A stretch of 64,000 bases of DNA from Paraburkholderia caballeronis (GTDB lineage Bacteria > Pseudomonadota > Gammaproteobacteria > Burkholderiales > Burkholderiaceae). Below are positions 49,733 through 59,264 of this stretch, piece by piece. The translations under genes were made by a program, and so were the position numbers. Location: positions 372,001 through 436,000 of the forward strand of contig NZ_FNSR01000002.1 in assembly GCF_900104845.1 (NCBI RefSeq). The letters are read 5' to 3'. The notes under the pieces were generated by a model. It saw only the letters and a program-made list of their open reading frames with translations. It was not told the DNA's origin and made no database searches. Positions within the stretch are counted from its first letter, which is position 1; each line of letters begins with the position of its first letter.

Positions 49733-51544
49733 TCACGAACTCGGCAGAGCGAACACGAACAGCGTGCCGCCCAGCGCCGTGTACTTCGCCAGCTCGCGAT
49801 AGCCGCCGACCGCGCCGAGCCCTTCTTCCGACTTCTGGAGGCCCGCCGCCATCCCGATGCCAGCCCAGCCGCCGATGCCCGAATAGACGCCGACGTACTG
49901 CTTGCCCTGATACTCGTACGTGAACACGTTGCCGATGATCCCGGACGGGGTCTTGAAGCGCCACAGCTCCTTGCCGTCGCTGATGCGCACCGCCTTCAGG
50001 TAACCTTCGAGCGTGCCGTAGAACGCGATGTTGCCGGCCGTCGCGAGCGCGCCGGACCACACCGAGAAACGCTCCGGCTTCGACCAGACGATCTTGCCCT
50101 TGCTCGCGTCCCACGCGATGAAGTTGCCCATCGCGCCCTTCTCGTTCGGACCCGGGTACATTTCGAGCGTCGCGCCGACGTACGGCTGGCCGGACACGTA
50201 ATCGACGTCGAACGGCTCGTAGTCCATGCAGACGTGATTGGTCGGCACGAGGAACAGGCTCGTCTTCGGATCGAACGCGGCCGGCTGCTGGTCCTTCGAG
50301 CCGAGCGCGGCCGGGCAGATGCCCTTCACGTTGTGATCGGAGCCCGCGGCCTGCGTCGAATACGCGGCGTTGCGGATCGGCAGGCCGCTCTTCAGGTCGA
50401 CGTGGTCGGCCCAGTTCACCGCCGGGTCGTACTTCTGCGCGACCAGCAGTTCGCCCGTCTCGCGGTTCAGCGTGTAGCTGAAGCCGTTGCGGTCGAAGTG
50501 AACGATTGCCGGCACCTTCTTGCCGTTGACCGTCAGGTCGGACAGGATCATTTCGTTCACGCCGTCATAGTCCCACTCGTCGTGCGGCGTCATCTGGTAC
50601 ACCCACTTCGCCTCGCCGGTGTTCAGGTCGCGCGCGAAGATCGACAGCGACCACTTGTTGTCGCCGGGACGCTGCGTCGGGTTCCACGTACCCGGATTGC
50701 CGGTCCCGTAGTAGATGAGATTCAGCTTCGGGTCCCACGCATACCAGCCCCACGTGGTGCCGCCGCCGAGCTTCCACTGGTCGCCCTTCCACGACTTCAG
50801 CGACGAGTCCGCGCCGACCGGCACCATCTTGCCGTCCGCCCACGTCATCGTCTTGTCCGGGTTCATCAGCATTTCCTTGTCCGGACCCGTGCTGTACGCG
50901 GTCCAGGCCGGCTTGCCGGTCTTGATGTCGTAGGCGATCAGACGGCCGCGCACGCCGAACTCGCCGCCCGAGATGCCGGTCAGCACCTTGTCGCCGAACA
51001 CGTGCGGCGCGTTGGTGTTGGTTTCGCCGGCCTTCGGGTTGCCGTTCTTCGCGCTCCATACGACGTCGCCGGTCTTCGCGTTCAGCGCGACGAGCGTCGT
51101 GTCGGCCTGCTGCAGGAAGATCTTGCCGTCGCCGTACGCGAGCCCGCGATTGACCGTGTCGCAGCACATCACCGACACCACCTGGTCGTCCTGCTTCGGC
51201 TGGTACTGCCACAGGAAAGTCTGGTCCTTCAGGTTGATCGCGATGACCTTGTTCGGGAACGGCGAGTGGATGTACATCGTGTCGCCGATCACGAGCGGCG
51301 AGCCTTCGTGGCCGCGCAGCACGCCGGTGGACATCGTCCACGCGACCTGCAGTTTGCCCACGTTGTTCTCGTTGATCTGCTTGAGCGTGCTGTAGCGATG
51401 ATTCGCGTAATCGCCCGCCTGCGCCGCCCAGTTGGCGGGATTCTTGATGAGCCCGTCGAGTTGCGGATCGGCCTGCGCGGCGATCGAGCCAAGGGCTGCG
51501 GACGCGACGACCGCGAGCCCGAGAAACAGGTTGCGTAAGTTCAT
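49733..51544 (-). CDS. xoxF: XoxF, lanthanide-type PQQ methanol dehydrogenase
   Basis: Periplasmic PQQ enzyme of 603 residues oxidising methanol to formaldehyde (or further). Signal peptide 1-25 (ending AAQA). The eight-bladed propeller carries vicinal Cys127-Cys128 (SVMCCDTVN), which stacks on PQQ; Glu195 (SGGEFG), Asn283 (TGNPG) and catalytic Asp325 (WDYD). Asp327, two residues after the catalytic Asp, is Ala in calcium-type MxaF and is the extra lanthanide ligand of XoxF. TGGAGGAGAC precedes ATG 51544. Its leader lies in the 564-base region shared with the pterin dehydratase gene. No mxaF or mxaI is present. Confidence 0.97.
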   Translation of the reverse strand: MNLRNLFLGLAVVASAALGSIAAQADPQLDGLIKNPANWAAQAGDYANHRYSTLKQINENNVGKLQVAWTMSTGVLRGHEGSPLVIGDTMYIHSPFPNKVIAINLKDQTFLWQYQPKQDDQVVSVMCCDTVNRGLAYGDGKIFLQQADTTLVALNAKTGDVVWSAKNGNPKAGETNTNAPHVFGDKVLTGISGGEFGVRGRLIAYDIKTGKPAWTAYSTGPDKEMLMNPDKTMTWADGKMVPVGADSSLKSWKGDQWKLGGGTTWGWYAWDPKLNLIYYGTGNPGTWNPTQRPGDNKWSLSIFARDLNTGEAKWVYQMTPHDEWDYDGVNEMILSDLTVNGKKVPAIVHFDRNGFSYTLNRETGELLVAQKYDPAVNWADHVDLKSGLPIRNAAYSTQAAGSDHNVKGICPAALGSKDQQPAAFDPKTSLFLVPTNHVCMDYEPFDVDYVSGQPYVGATLEMYPGPNEKGAMGNFIAWDASKGKIVWSKPERFSVWSGALATAGNIAFYGTLEGYLKAVRISDGKELWRFKTPSGIIGNVFTYEYQGKQYVGVYSGIGGWAGIGMAAGLQKSEEGLGAVGGYRELAKYTALGGTLFVFALPSS

Positions 51545-52108
51545 GTCTCCTCCAGAATTGTCCTGCCGTTCAACTCACGAATGACCCGCGCTACCTTGTG
51601 CTTCCGACGCGCCTTCACGAATGCAGGTAACGATCAACGCCCTCGCCCGGTCGACGCCGGGCTTCGTGGCGGTGAACGGCAAACGCATAATCCATGCCGA
51701 CCTTCTTTTGCTCCGTTGTGCGAACATGCATCTCGCGCGGCTCGCGAGCCGCGGTGCGCGCCGACCGGCCTCGCCGTCAACGCTTGACGACCGGCGGCAC
51801 CGGGCGGCGCGCTGGCCCGACCACGAGCCGGTTGCGTGCAGCCCGTTCAGCGGCGATACATACTGTGTCAAAACCGCGAAGCATCGCCGCACGGCCGCGC
51901 GTGACGGGCATGCGCAGCCGCGTATCGCATCGGCCTGCACCGCTTGCACCGCCGGCCGCGCGACGCATGCGCGGCGATCCACGATCTCCGCGACCCGGCA
52001 ACGAGCCGCATGAATCGCGCTGCCCGACGCGTGCCTCGCGCACGGGCGGCGCATCGTTTGTTGCGAGGCGAGGTTCGACGGCGCGCGACGCGCGCGAGGA
52101 GTACGGCG
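51545..52108. other. Divergent region between xoxF and the pterin dehydratase gene
   Basis: About 560 bases without a supported gene. It contains an 18-bp perfect palindrome (51736-51753), a small hairpin GCCCGG-TCGACG-CCGGGC (51645-51662) in the xoxF leader, and a weak sigma-54-like match on the minus strand (51684-51699, GG-N10-GC). Both neighbouring C1 genes must be driven from here. Confidence 0.55.
51736..51753. promoter_or_regulatory. 18-bp perfect palindrome upstream of xoxF
   Basis: CGCGGCTCGCGAGCCGCG is its own reverse complement. It lies about 190 bases before the xoxF ATG on the minus strand and about 355 before the pterin dehydratase gene. It could be a regulator site or a chance GC-rich palindrome in a GC-rich genome. 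Confidence 0.4.
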
Positions 52109-52501
52109 ATGACCCAGGCTGACAAGGTGTATACGGACGACGAGATCGGCGCGCGGCTGACCGGTGCACTGCAACACTGGTATCTGGACGACGGCTGGCT
52201 CAGGCGGCGTTATCGCACCGAAGGCTGGAAAGGCACGCTGATGGTGGTGAACACGATCGGCCATCTCGCGGAGGCCGCGTGGCATCACCCTGACCTGACG
52301 GTGTCCTACGCATTCGTGATCGTCAAACTCAAGACGCATAGCGCGAAAGGGATCACCGACAAGGACTTCGCGCTCGCGACGAAGATCGAAGCAGTAATCC
52401 AGTGGCAACCCGGACGCGAAGGCGGGCCGCTGGAAGGCACACCGTCCGATCAGCGGTTCCGCTATATCAAGTACGACGACGATACGAAGCCCGCGGCATG
52501 A
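52109..52501 (+). CDS. Pterin-4a-carbinolamine dehydratase-like protein
   Basis: Protein of 130 residues from ATG 52109 (GAGGAG upstream). The PCD fold is seen in HWYLDDGWLRRRYRTEGWKG and the active-site helix GHLAEAAWHHPDLTVSYAFV, with the family's HHPD. PCD proteins dehydrate 4a-hydroxypterins or act in pterin metabolism. PCD-like genes recur in H4MPT gene clusters, so a role in making or repairing methanopterin is likely. It is the first plus-strand gene of the H4MPT block, 400 bases before the beta-RFAP synthase. Confidence 0.87.
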   Translation: MTQADKVYTDDEIGARLTGALQHWYLDDGWLRRRYRTEGWKGTLMVVNTIGHLAEAAWHHPDLTVSYAFVIVKLKTHSAKGITDKDFALATKIEAVIQWQPGREGGPLEGTPSDQRFRYIKYDDDTKPAA

Positions 52502-52901
52502 CGCGATGCTGCGATGCGGGAACGCATCGCATCGTTGTCCCCCTGCTCGCAGACCCTGCATCGGCCATTGCAATCGACTCAGGCATCCGACCTGCATCGT
52601 CTGGACGGCGCACGCGGCGCAGCAAATGCTCGTTACGCGTCCTTCCTGGCGCTTATCGAAGCGGGGCAGCACGACGGATGAGATTCGCGTCGTTCCACCC
52701 GCGACGCACCATCCGGACCACGCGGTGACACACTGCGCCCCGCGCGGCACAACGCCCGACGACCGGCCGCGCGCGACGCTGTGCACCGACACGCGATCCG
52801 CGCAAGCGGTAACGTGACGAGGATCGCGCCGCGCGCACGTCGCCGGCCGCTGGTACGCGTCCTGCTTCTGATGCGCGGCCGAGCCCGAACGAGGATCCCG
52901 C
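52502..52901. other. Gap between pterin dehydratase and beta-RFAP synthase, no gene seen
   Basis: No reading frame here has the GC3 bias or a ribosome binding site expected of a gene. It probably contains the promoter of the H4MPT operon. Confidence 0.4.
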
Positions 52902-53939
52902 ATGCCGCTCCAGTTCCGCCGCTTCCCGCCGCAGGCCGCCGTGACGGTCGATGCCCCCGCACGCCTGCACCTCGGCTTTCTCGACCCGAACGCGACGCTC
53001 GGCCGTGCGTTCGGCAGCCTCGGCCTGTTCGTCGACGGCCCCGGCACGCGGCTCGTCGCGCGCCGCGCGGATGTCGAGCGCATCGACGGCGCACTCGGCG
53101 ACGCGGACCGCGAACGCGTCGCGCGCTGGCTGCACACGCTGCACGCAACGTGGGGCGGACCGCCGGTCGCGCTCGACGTGCTGCATACGGTGCGCGCGCA
53201 TTCGGGCCTCGGCTCCGGCACGCAGCTCGCGCTCGCGGTCGGCAGCGCGTTCGCGCGGATCGCGGGCGTGCCGGCCACGACGACCGAACTCGCGGCGCTG
53301 CTCGGGCGCGGCGCGCGCTCCGGCATCGGCGTGCACGGCTTCGACGTCGGCGGCCTGCTGCTCGACGGCGGGCCGTCGAGTGCGTCCGCGCCGGGCGGCC
53401 CGCCGTCGCTCGCGCCGCTGCTGTCTCGGCTGCCGTTCCCCGATGCGTGGCGCGTGCTGCTGGTCAGCGACACGTCGCGCTCCGGCCTGTCCGGCCCGGA
53501 CGAGCGGCGCGGCCTCGCGGCGCTCGCGCCGTTCCCGCAGGCGCTCGCCGCGCATCTATGCCACCTGGTGCTGATGCGAATCCTGCCGGCCGTCGCCGAT
53601 GGCGACTTCGCGCCATTCGCGCGCGGACTGACCGAGATGCAGCAGATCATCGGCGAATACTTCGCGCCGGTGCAGGGCGGCGTGTTCACGAGTCCCGATG
53701 TCGAACTCGCGATCCGCGCGGTCGCCGCGCAGCAGCCGGCCGGCATCGGGCAGACGTCGTGGGGGCCGACCGGCTTCGCGATCGTCGCAAGCGAGCCGGA
53801 CGCGGTACGCGCACTCGCGGCCGCGCGCGACGCGACACGCGGCAGGCCGCACGTCGAATGCGCGGTGGTCGCCGCGCGCAACCGCGGCGCGACGATCGAC
53901 GCCTTCGCCGCCCGGCCGCGCCGCGCAGGCGTCGCATGA
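52902..53939 (+). CDS. Beta-ribofuranosylaminobenzene 5'-phosphate synthase
   Basis: Protein of 345 residues of the GHMP-kinase fold (no phosphorylation). It joins p-hydroxybenzoate or pABA to phosphoribosyl pyrophosphate, an early step of methanopterin synthesis. Motifs: VTVDAPARLHLGFLDPN at the start, HSGLGSGTQLALAVGSA as the glycine-rich loop and GRGARSGIGVHGFDVGG. This archaeal-type enzyme is the ORF4 equivalent of methylotroph H4MPT clusters. It is separated from mtdB by about 100 bases and begins the same-strand run to fae. Confidence 0.9.
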   Translation: MPLQFRRFPPQAAVTVDAPARLHLGFLDPNATLGRAFGSLGLFVDGPGTRLVARRADVERIDGALGDADRERVARWLHTLHATWGGPPVALDVLHTVRAHSGLGSGTQLALAVGSAFARIAGVPATTTELAALLGRGARSGIGVHGFDVGGLLLDGGPSSASAPGGPPSLAPLLSRLPFPDAWRVLLVSDTSRSGLSGPDERRGLAALAPFPQALAAHLCHLVLMRILPAVADGDFAPFARGLTEMQQIIGEYFAPVQGGVFTSPDVELAIRAVAAQQPAGIGQTSWGPTGFAIVASEPDAVRALAAARDATRGRPHVECAVVAARNRGATIDAFAARPRRAGVA

Positions 53940-54042
53940 CGCGCCGCCGCCCCGCCCGACCGCAAGGCTGCACGGGCCGCGGTCGCCGCAACGCCGCCGC
54001 ACGCGCCGCCTCCGATCCCCTTTGATGCGAGAGTCCGAGACC

Positions 54043-54969
54043 ATGTCCGAAGCCACCGAAAGGCCCTATATCCTGCACATGCTGACGGCCACCGCGCAGA
54101 TGAGCCCGTTCGACGTAAACATGGCCGCCGACGCGGGTTATAACGTGATCGTGCCGTACTGCAACGTGGACGCGTCGATGGTCACGAATCTCACCCAGGA
54201 CGCGATCTTCTCGCGCGGCCCGAAAGGCGTGTCGCGCACCGGCATCTTCATCGGCGGGCGCGACGTGATGCTCGCCGCCGACATGCTCGAAACCGCGCGC
54301 CGTGCAATGGTGCCGCCGTTCGAGGTGTCGGTGTTCGCGGACCCGAGCGGCTCGTACACGACCGCGGCCGCGCTGGTCGCGCTGGTCGAGCGGCATCTGA
54401 AACGTGCGCACGGCATGGAGCCCGGCGGCAAACGCGTGTTGATCCTCGGCGGCACCGGCGCGGTCGGGCGCATCGCGGCCGCGATGGCCGCGACGCTCGG
54501 CGCGGACGTGTCGATCGCGAGCCATCGCGACGCGTCCCACGCGAAGCGCGTCAGCGACGAGATCAACCGGCGCTTCGACATCGTGACGACCGGCATCGGC
54601 ACCGACACGTCGGACGCGCTGCGCCGCGCGCTCGCGGACGCGGAGATCGTGATCGCGGCCGCCGTCGCCGGCGTGCAGGTGGTCGGTCCGGACGACCTCG
54701 CACATGCGCGGCATCTGCTGATCGCGGCCGACGTGAACGCGGTGCCGCCCGAGGGGATCGCCGGCGTGAACGTGATGAACGACGGCGAACCGCTCGGCGA
54801 CGGCCCCGATCCGGGCACGATCGGCATCGGCGCGCTCGCGATCGGCAACGTCAAGTATCAGGTCGAGCATCGGCTGTTCGTGCGGATGCGCACCAGCGCG
54901 CGGCCGGTTTATCTCGGCTTCCAGCAGGCGTTCGACGAGGCGCGCGAAGTCGCCGCGTCGCTCGGCTGA
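54043..54969 (+). CDS. mtdB: Methylene-H4MPT dehydrogenase
   Basis: NAD(P)-dependent enzyme oxidising methylene- to methenyl-H4MPT, 308 residues from ATG 54043 (an in-frame ATG at 54025 is also possible). Early motif YILHMLTATAQMSPFDVNMA; Rossmann motif KRVLILGGTGAVGRIAAAM near residue 130; GVNVMNDGEPLGDG and GIGALAIGNVKYQVEHRLF are typical of MtdB/MtdA. It acts after Fae and before Mch. Mch is encoded two genes downstream. Confidence 0.93.
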   Translation: MSEATERPYILHMLTATAQMSPFDVNMAADAGYNVIVPYCNVDASMVTNLTQDAIFSRGPKGVSRTGIFIGGRDVMLAADMLETARRAMVPPFEVSVFADPSGSYTTAAALVALVERHLKRAHGMEPGGKRVLILGGTGAVGRIAAAMAATLGADVSIASHRDASHAKRVSDEINRRFDIVTTGIGTDTSDALRRALADAEIVIAAAVAGVQVVGPDDLAHARHLLIAADVNAVPPEGIAGVNVMNDGEPLGDGPDPGTIGIGALAIGNVKYQVEHRLFVRMRTSARPVYLGFQQAFDEAREVAASLG

Positions 54970-54997
54970 CGCGCCGCGCACGGAGGCCAGCCGAATC

Positions 54998-56215
54998 ATG
55001 GTTGCGCGCACGCAAGCCGCCGGCGCGCCGTTCGTCGCGATCGCCGGCCTGTCGGCCCGGCTGTTCGCGCAGTCCGCGCGGCGCGCGGGCTGGCGCGTCG
55101 CCGCGCTCGACCGCTTCGGCGACCGCGACACGCGCGACGCATCGCAGTGCTGGTTCGACATCGGCGACGCGGGGCTGTCGATCGACCGCGAACGGCTGAT
55201 CGAAGCGTTGACGCGCGTCGCGCGGCTGCCGAAGCTGATCGGCTGGATCGGCGTCGGCGGCGTCGAACCGTTCGTCGCGGACCTCGCGTCGATGCGCGGG
55301 CTGCCGCCGTACCTCGGCAACGAGGCGGCCGCGAGCGCGGCGGTGCGCGAGCCGCGCCGCTTCTTCGCGCTGCTGGACGAACTCGGCATTGCGCATCCGC
55401 CGGTCAGCGACACGCCGCCATCCGCGCCCGACGGCTGGCTGTACAAACTCGCGGACGGCTGCGGCGGCGTGCACGTGCGCGAAGCGGCGCGCGTGCTCGC
55501 GAGCGGCGAGACGCTCACGGACGGCAAAGGCTACTTCCAGCAGCGCCGCCCCGGCCTCGCGATGTCCGCGCTGTTCGTCGCCGCACGCGGCGACGCGCGC
55601 GTGATCGGCTTTTCGGAGCAGACGTCGTGCGCGTACGGCGACATGCCGTTCATCCATACCGGCGCGATCGGGCCGCTCGATCCGCCGCCGCGCACCGCTG
55701 AACGCATCGCCGACGCGATCCGCGCGATCGTTGCGCGGACCGGCCTCGTCGGCATCAACAGTTTCGACTTTCTGCTCGGCCAGGACGACGGTTCGTTCGA
55801 ATTGCTCGAAGTGAACGCACGGCCGTCATCGACGCTCGCGATCTACGACAACGCATGGCCTCACGCGTGGCCGCGCGGCCTGCTCGCGTGCCACGTCGAG
55901 GCATGCGTGCGCGGCGCGCTGCCGCCGCCTTCGCCGCGCGCGGCCGACGCGCGCGCGCGCGTCGCGCAGGAAGTGCTGTTCTCGCCGTGCCCGTTCGCGG
56001 TCGGCGCCGCATTCAGCGACGCGTGCGCGCACGACCCCGGCTGCGCGGACGTGCCGATGCCCGGCACGCGCGTCGCGACCGGCGACCCGGTCTGCACGCT
56101 GGTCGCGCGCGCGCCCGAGCTGACCGCGCTGCGCGGCGCGCTCGACGCGGCGCGCGAGCGCGTCCTTCAACGTCTGTCCCTCTGCCACGAGCCTGCCCAT
56201 GTCTTCGCCGAGTAA
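54998..56215 (+). CDS. ATP-grasp protein of H4MPT synthesis (ORF5 type)
   Basis: Protein of 405 residues. It begins with an N-terminal domain (FVAIAGLSARLFAQSARRAG) and then shows an ATP-grasp region: WLYKLADGCGGVHVREAARV with the nucleotide-binding lysine, and VGINSFDFLL...LLEVNARPSSTL with the metal-binding Glu/Asn. Such ORF5-type proteins (ATP-dependent carboligase-like) occur beside mch in methylotrophs and are thought to serve H4MPT biosynthesis. It lies 28 bases after mtdB and overlaps mch by 17. Confidence 0.85.
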   Translation: MVARTQAAGAPFVAIAGLSARLFAQSARRAGWRVAALDRFGDRDTRDASQCWFDIGDAGLSIDRERLIEALTRVARLPKLIGWIGVGGVEPFVADLASMRGLPPYLGNEAAASAAVREPRRFFALLDELGIAHPPVSDTPPSAPDGWLYKLADGCGGVHVREAARVLASGETLTDGKGYFQQRRPGLAMSALFVAARGDARVIGFSEQTSCAYGDMPFIHTGAIGPLDPPPRTAERIADAIRAIVARTGLVGINSFDFLLGQDDGSFELLEVNARPSSTLAIYDNAWPHAWPRGLLACHVEACVRGALPPPSPRAADARARVAQEVLFSPCPFAVGAAFSDACAHDPGCADVPMPGTRVATGDPVCTLVARAPELTALRGALDAARERVLQRLSLCHEPAHVFAE

Positions 56216-57230
56216 CTTGCCCAACGAGTCCGCCCCGCCGCCGTCGTTCGATCCTTCGCTGCCAGGCGTCAACGCGCTCGCGGAACCGCTCGTCGCGCAA
56301 CTTTGCGCGGACGCCGCGCTGCTGCGCGTCGCGCTCGCGCGCACCGACGCCGGCACGACGATCGTCGATGCGGGCGTCGCAGCGGCCGGCAGCCTCGAAG
56401 CGGGCCTGCTGGTCGCGCGCATCTGCATGGGCGGCCTCGGCCACGTCTCGGTGCGTTCCGCGAGCGAGCCCGAACCGGCGTGGCCGTTCGCGATCGACGT
56501 GCGCACGTCGTGGCCGGTGATCGCGTGCCTCGGCAGCCAGTACGCGGGCTGGAGCCTCGCGGCGACGAAGGAGCAGACCGGCGGCAAGAAGTTCTTTTCG
56601 CTCGGCTCCGGGCCGGCGCGCGCGCTCGCGGTGAAGGAGCCGCTCTACGCGGAACTCGGCTATCGCGACCGCCACGCGCGCGGCGCGCTGGTACTCGAAG
56701 TGGACCGTCTGCCGCCGCAGGTCGTGATCGACAAGGTGCTGCACGACTGCGGCCTGGCGGCGGACGCGCTGACGCTGATCGTCACGCCGACACAGTCTGT
56801 CGCGGGCACGGTGCAGGTCGTCGCGCGCGTGGTCGAAGTGGCGCTGCACAAGGTGCACGTGCTCGGCATCGCGCTCGACGAAGTGGTCGAGGCGGCAGGC
56901 AGCGCGCCGCTGCCGCCGCCCGCGCCGGACGGCATCGAAGCGATGGGCCGCACGAACGACGCGATCCTGTACGGCGGCCGCGTGCAGTTGACCGTGCGCA
57001 CCGACGCGGCCGCGAAACGGATCGCCACCGAACTGCCGTCGTCGAATTCGCGCGACTACGGCAGGCCGTTCGCGGACATCTTCCGTGCGTTCAACTTCGA
57101 CTTCTACCAGATCGACCCCGCGCTGTTCGCGCCGGCCGAAGTGTGGGCGAGCAGCCTCGAAAGCGGCAGGACGTGGCACGGCGGCCGCCTCGACGCCGAC
57201 CTGCTGCGCGAACAATGGAGCGCGCCATGA
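56199..57230 (+). CDS. mch: Methenyl-H4MPT cyclohydrolase
   Basis: Protein of 343 residues hydrolysing methenyl- to N5-formyl-H4MPT. Motifs: GTTIVDAGVAAAGSLEAGLL, VDVRTSWPVIACLGSQYAGWSL in the family form, SLGSGPARALAVKEPLY and GRTNDAILYGGRVQLTV, all typical of bacterial and archaeal Mch. It starts inside the preceding ATP-grasp gene (17-base overlap) and ends overlapping the next RimK-like gene by four bases. It completes the Fae-MtdB-Mch steps encoded here. Confidence 0.95.
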   Translation: MSSPSNLPNESAPPPSFDPSLPGVNALAEPLVAQLCADAALLRVALARTDAGTTIVDAGVAAAGSLEAGLLVARICMGGLGHVSVRSASEPEPAWPFAIDVRTSWPVIACLGSQYAGWSLAATKEQTGGKKFFSLGSGPARALAVKEPLYAELGYRDRHARGALVLEVDRLPPQVVIDKVLHDCGLAADALTLIVTPTQSVAGTVQVVARVVEVALHKVHVLGIALDEVVEAAGSAPLPPPAPDGIEAMGRTNDAILYGGRVQLTVRTDAAAKRIATELPSSNSRDYGRPFADIFRAFNFDFYQIDPALFAPAEVWASSLESGRTWHGGRLDADLLREQWSAP

Positions 57231-58210
57231 GCGACGACGGGCTGCGCATCGGCATCGCGACCGATGCGACCGGCTGGCATACGGGCCGCCTGCGCCGCGC
57301 GCTGCGCGAACGCGGCGCGAGCGCGCGCTGCTTCGATCTCGCGGACTGCCGGATCGACACGACGAGCGGCCCGCACGGCATCGTGCTGCCGGGTTTCGGC
57401 CAGACGCTGCCCGATGCGGTGTTCGTGCGCGGGATCGCGGGCGGCACGTTCGAGCAGGTGACGCTGCGGCTCGGCATCCTGCACGCGCTGCGCGAACTCG
57501 GCGTGCCGGTCTACAACGACGCGCGCGCGATCGAGCGCAGCGTCGACAAGTCGATGACGAGTTTCCTGCTGCACCGCCACGGCGTCCCGACGCCCGCGAC
57601 GTGGGCCGCCGAATCGGCCGCGTTCGCGCAGCGCGTGCTGATGCGCGAGGCGGCGGCCGGACGCCGCGTCGTCATCAAGCCGCTATTCGGTTCGCAGGGC
57701 AAAGGACTGCGGCGGCTCGGCGCGAACCCCGGACGCGGCGCGCGGGCCGGCACGCTGACGCCGTTGCCGCCGCTCGGCGGCGACTATCGGCGCGTCGCGT
57801 ATCTGCAGCGTTACGTCGAGGGCGCCAAGCCGGGTTTCGACTGGCGCGTGCTCGTGATCGGCGGTCGCGCGCTTGCCGCGATGCGGCGCGTCGGCGGCCG
57901 GCGCTGGATCCACAACTTCGCGCAGGGCGCATCGTGCGAGCCGGCCGAACTGGACGACGCGCTCGCACAGAGCGCGATCGCCGCGGCGCGCGCGCTCGGC
58001 CTCGACTATGCGGGCGTCGATCTGATCCCGAATCCGGACGACGCCGCGCGGCCGCTGGTGCTCGAAGTGAACGGCGTCGCCGCGTGGCGCGGGCTGCAAT
58101 CGGTGACGCCGTTCGACATCGCGGGCGCGCTCGCCGACGATCTGCTGTCGCGCCGGATGGGGCTGCCGGCGTTGCCCGGGAACGCGGCCGCCATTGCCGC
58201 GCTGCGGTAG
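57227..58210 (+). CDS. RimK-like ATP-grasp ligase (ORF17 type)
   Basis: Protein of 327 residues. ATP-grasp motifs: VDKSMTSFLLHRHGVPTPAT, VVIKPLFGSQGKGLRRLG for ATP, and LGLDYAGVDLIPNPDD then PLVLEVNGVAAWRGLQ for metal. It resembles RimK/MptN ligases that add glutamate to coenzymes; in methanopterin synthesis such an enzyme would add the side-chain residues. Overlaps mch by four bases, and orf7-type gene follows four bases later. Confidence 0.87.
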   Translation: MSDDGLRIGIATDATGWHTGRLRRALRERGASARCFDLADCRIDTTSGPHGIVLPGFGQTLPDAVFVRGIAGGTFEQVTLRLGILHALRELGVPVYNDARAIERSVDKSMTSFLLHRHGVPTPATWAAESAAFAQRVLMREAAAGRRVVIKPLFGSQGKGLRRLGANPGRGARAGTLTPLPPLGGDYRRVAYLQRYVEGAKPGFDWRVLVIGGRALAAMRRVGGRRWIHNFAQGASCEPAELDDALAQSAIAAARALGLDYAGVDLIPNPDDAARPLVLEVNGVAAWRGLQSVTPFDIAGALADDLLSRRMGLPALPGNAAAIAALR

Positions 58211-58214
58211 CGCG

Positions 58215-59174
58215 ATGGCCGCCCGTCCGCCTGTCTCCACGCTGATCGGCCGCGCGCGCGCCGCGTTTCTCGACGCATGCCGCCTCGACGTCGAAACCGC
58301 AAAGCCCGGCAACGTCAGCATCGCGAGCGCCGGTCACGGGATGACCGCCGCGCAGTTCGTCGCGAGCGCGGACGCCGCCGTCGACGCGCTGTTCGCGCCT
58401 GGCGCGAAAGTCGGCGCGCGGATACTCGACGCGGTGTCGCGCACGCACGAAGTCGCGGGCTGCAACACGAACCTCGGCATCGTGCTGCTGATCGCGCCGC
58501 TTGCGGCCGCCCTCGATCGCATCGACCCCGGCGACGACGGCGCAGCGCCGCTCGCGGCCGCCGCATGGCGCGCCGCAGCAGAAAAGGTGCTCGCGCAACT
58601 CGATGTCGACGACGCCCGCGCCGCGTACCGCGCGATCGCGCTCGCGAATCCGGGCGGCCTCGGCGACCCGCCCGAGCAGTCGGTCCATGCCACGCCGACC
58701 GTCAGCCTGCGCCAAGCGATGGCGCTCGCCGCCGAGCGCGACAGCATCGCGCGGCAGTATGCGAACGGCTTCGCCGACGTGTTCGGCGCGGGGCTCGCGG
58801 CGGTGCGCGAAGCGCCCGCGCACCGTCCGTCGCTCGCGACGCTGAACGCATATCTCGCGTTCCTCGGCGGCTGGCCCGACTCGCACATAGTGCGCAAGCA
58901 CGGCCTCGCGCTGGCGCAGAGTGTCACGCTCGCGGCACTCGAACATCACATGCGGCTGCGCCACGCGCTCGCGCAGCATCACGCGATCGAGGCCGCCGCG
59001 CTCGACGCATGGGACGCGCATCTGAAGGCGCGCGCCGTGAACCCCGGCACCAGCGCGGACCTGACCGTCGCGACGCTGTTCGTCGCCGCGCTGTGCGGAT
59101 TGCCGGCGCTCGCGCCGCCCGCGCCCGCCGGCGAGCGCGCCGAACCGGACCGCAACTGGCATGGAACGTGTTAG
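58215..59174 (+). CDS. CitG-like protein of H4MPT synthesis (ORF7 type)
   Basis: Protein of 319 residues of the triphosphoribosyl-dephospho-CoA synthase (CitG) family. DVETAKPGNVSIASAGHGMT is the conserved N-terminal motif, and SRTHEVAGCNTNLGIVLLIA and PHLKARAVNPGTSADLTVAT-like (HLKARAVNPGTSADLTVAT) the active-site region. Methylotroph ORF7 has this fold and is tied to H4MPT synthesis, probably as a phosphoribosyl-type transferase step. ATG 58215 is four bases after the previous stop, and a TTG further up is less likely. Confidence 0.87.
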   Translation: MAARPPVSTLIGRARAAFLDACRLDVETAKPGNVSIASAGHGMTAAQFVASADAAVDALFAPGAKVGARILDAVSRTHEVAGCNTNLGIVLLIAPLAAALDRIDPGDDGAAPLAAAAWRAAAEKVLAQLDVDDARAAYRAIALANPGGLGDPPEQSVHATPTVSLRQAMALAAERDSIARQYANGFADVFGAGLAAVREAPAHRPSLATLNAYLAFLGGWPDSHIVRKHGLALAQSVTLAALEHHMRLRHALAQHHAIEAAALDAWDAHLKARAVNPGTSADLTVATLFVAALCGLPALAPPAPAGERAEPDRNWHGTC

Positions 59175-59264
59175 TTGCAACCACCGTACTTCAGTCCCAG
59201 CAGGCGCGGACACCGTCCCGCGCGCGCTAACCGGCAGTTCCAGTCACTCAACAGGAGGAGCAGC

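Noticed and set aside
49733..51544. Calcium-type MxaF instead of XoxF
   Set aside because: Asp is present two residues after the catalytic Asp (DYD), the hallmark of lanthanide XoxF, and no mxaI small-subunit gene follows.
51575..53965. 796-codon minus-strand open frame across the pterin genes
   Set aside because: It is antisense to the pterin dehydratase and beta-RFAP synthase genes and shows no domain or start signal.
59158..59182. Sigma-54-like promoter before fae (TGGCAT...TTGCA)
   Set aside because: The spacing between GG and GC is 12 or 17 bases; sigma-54 promoters need 10.
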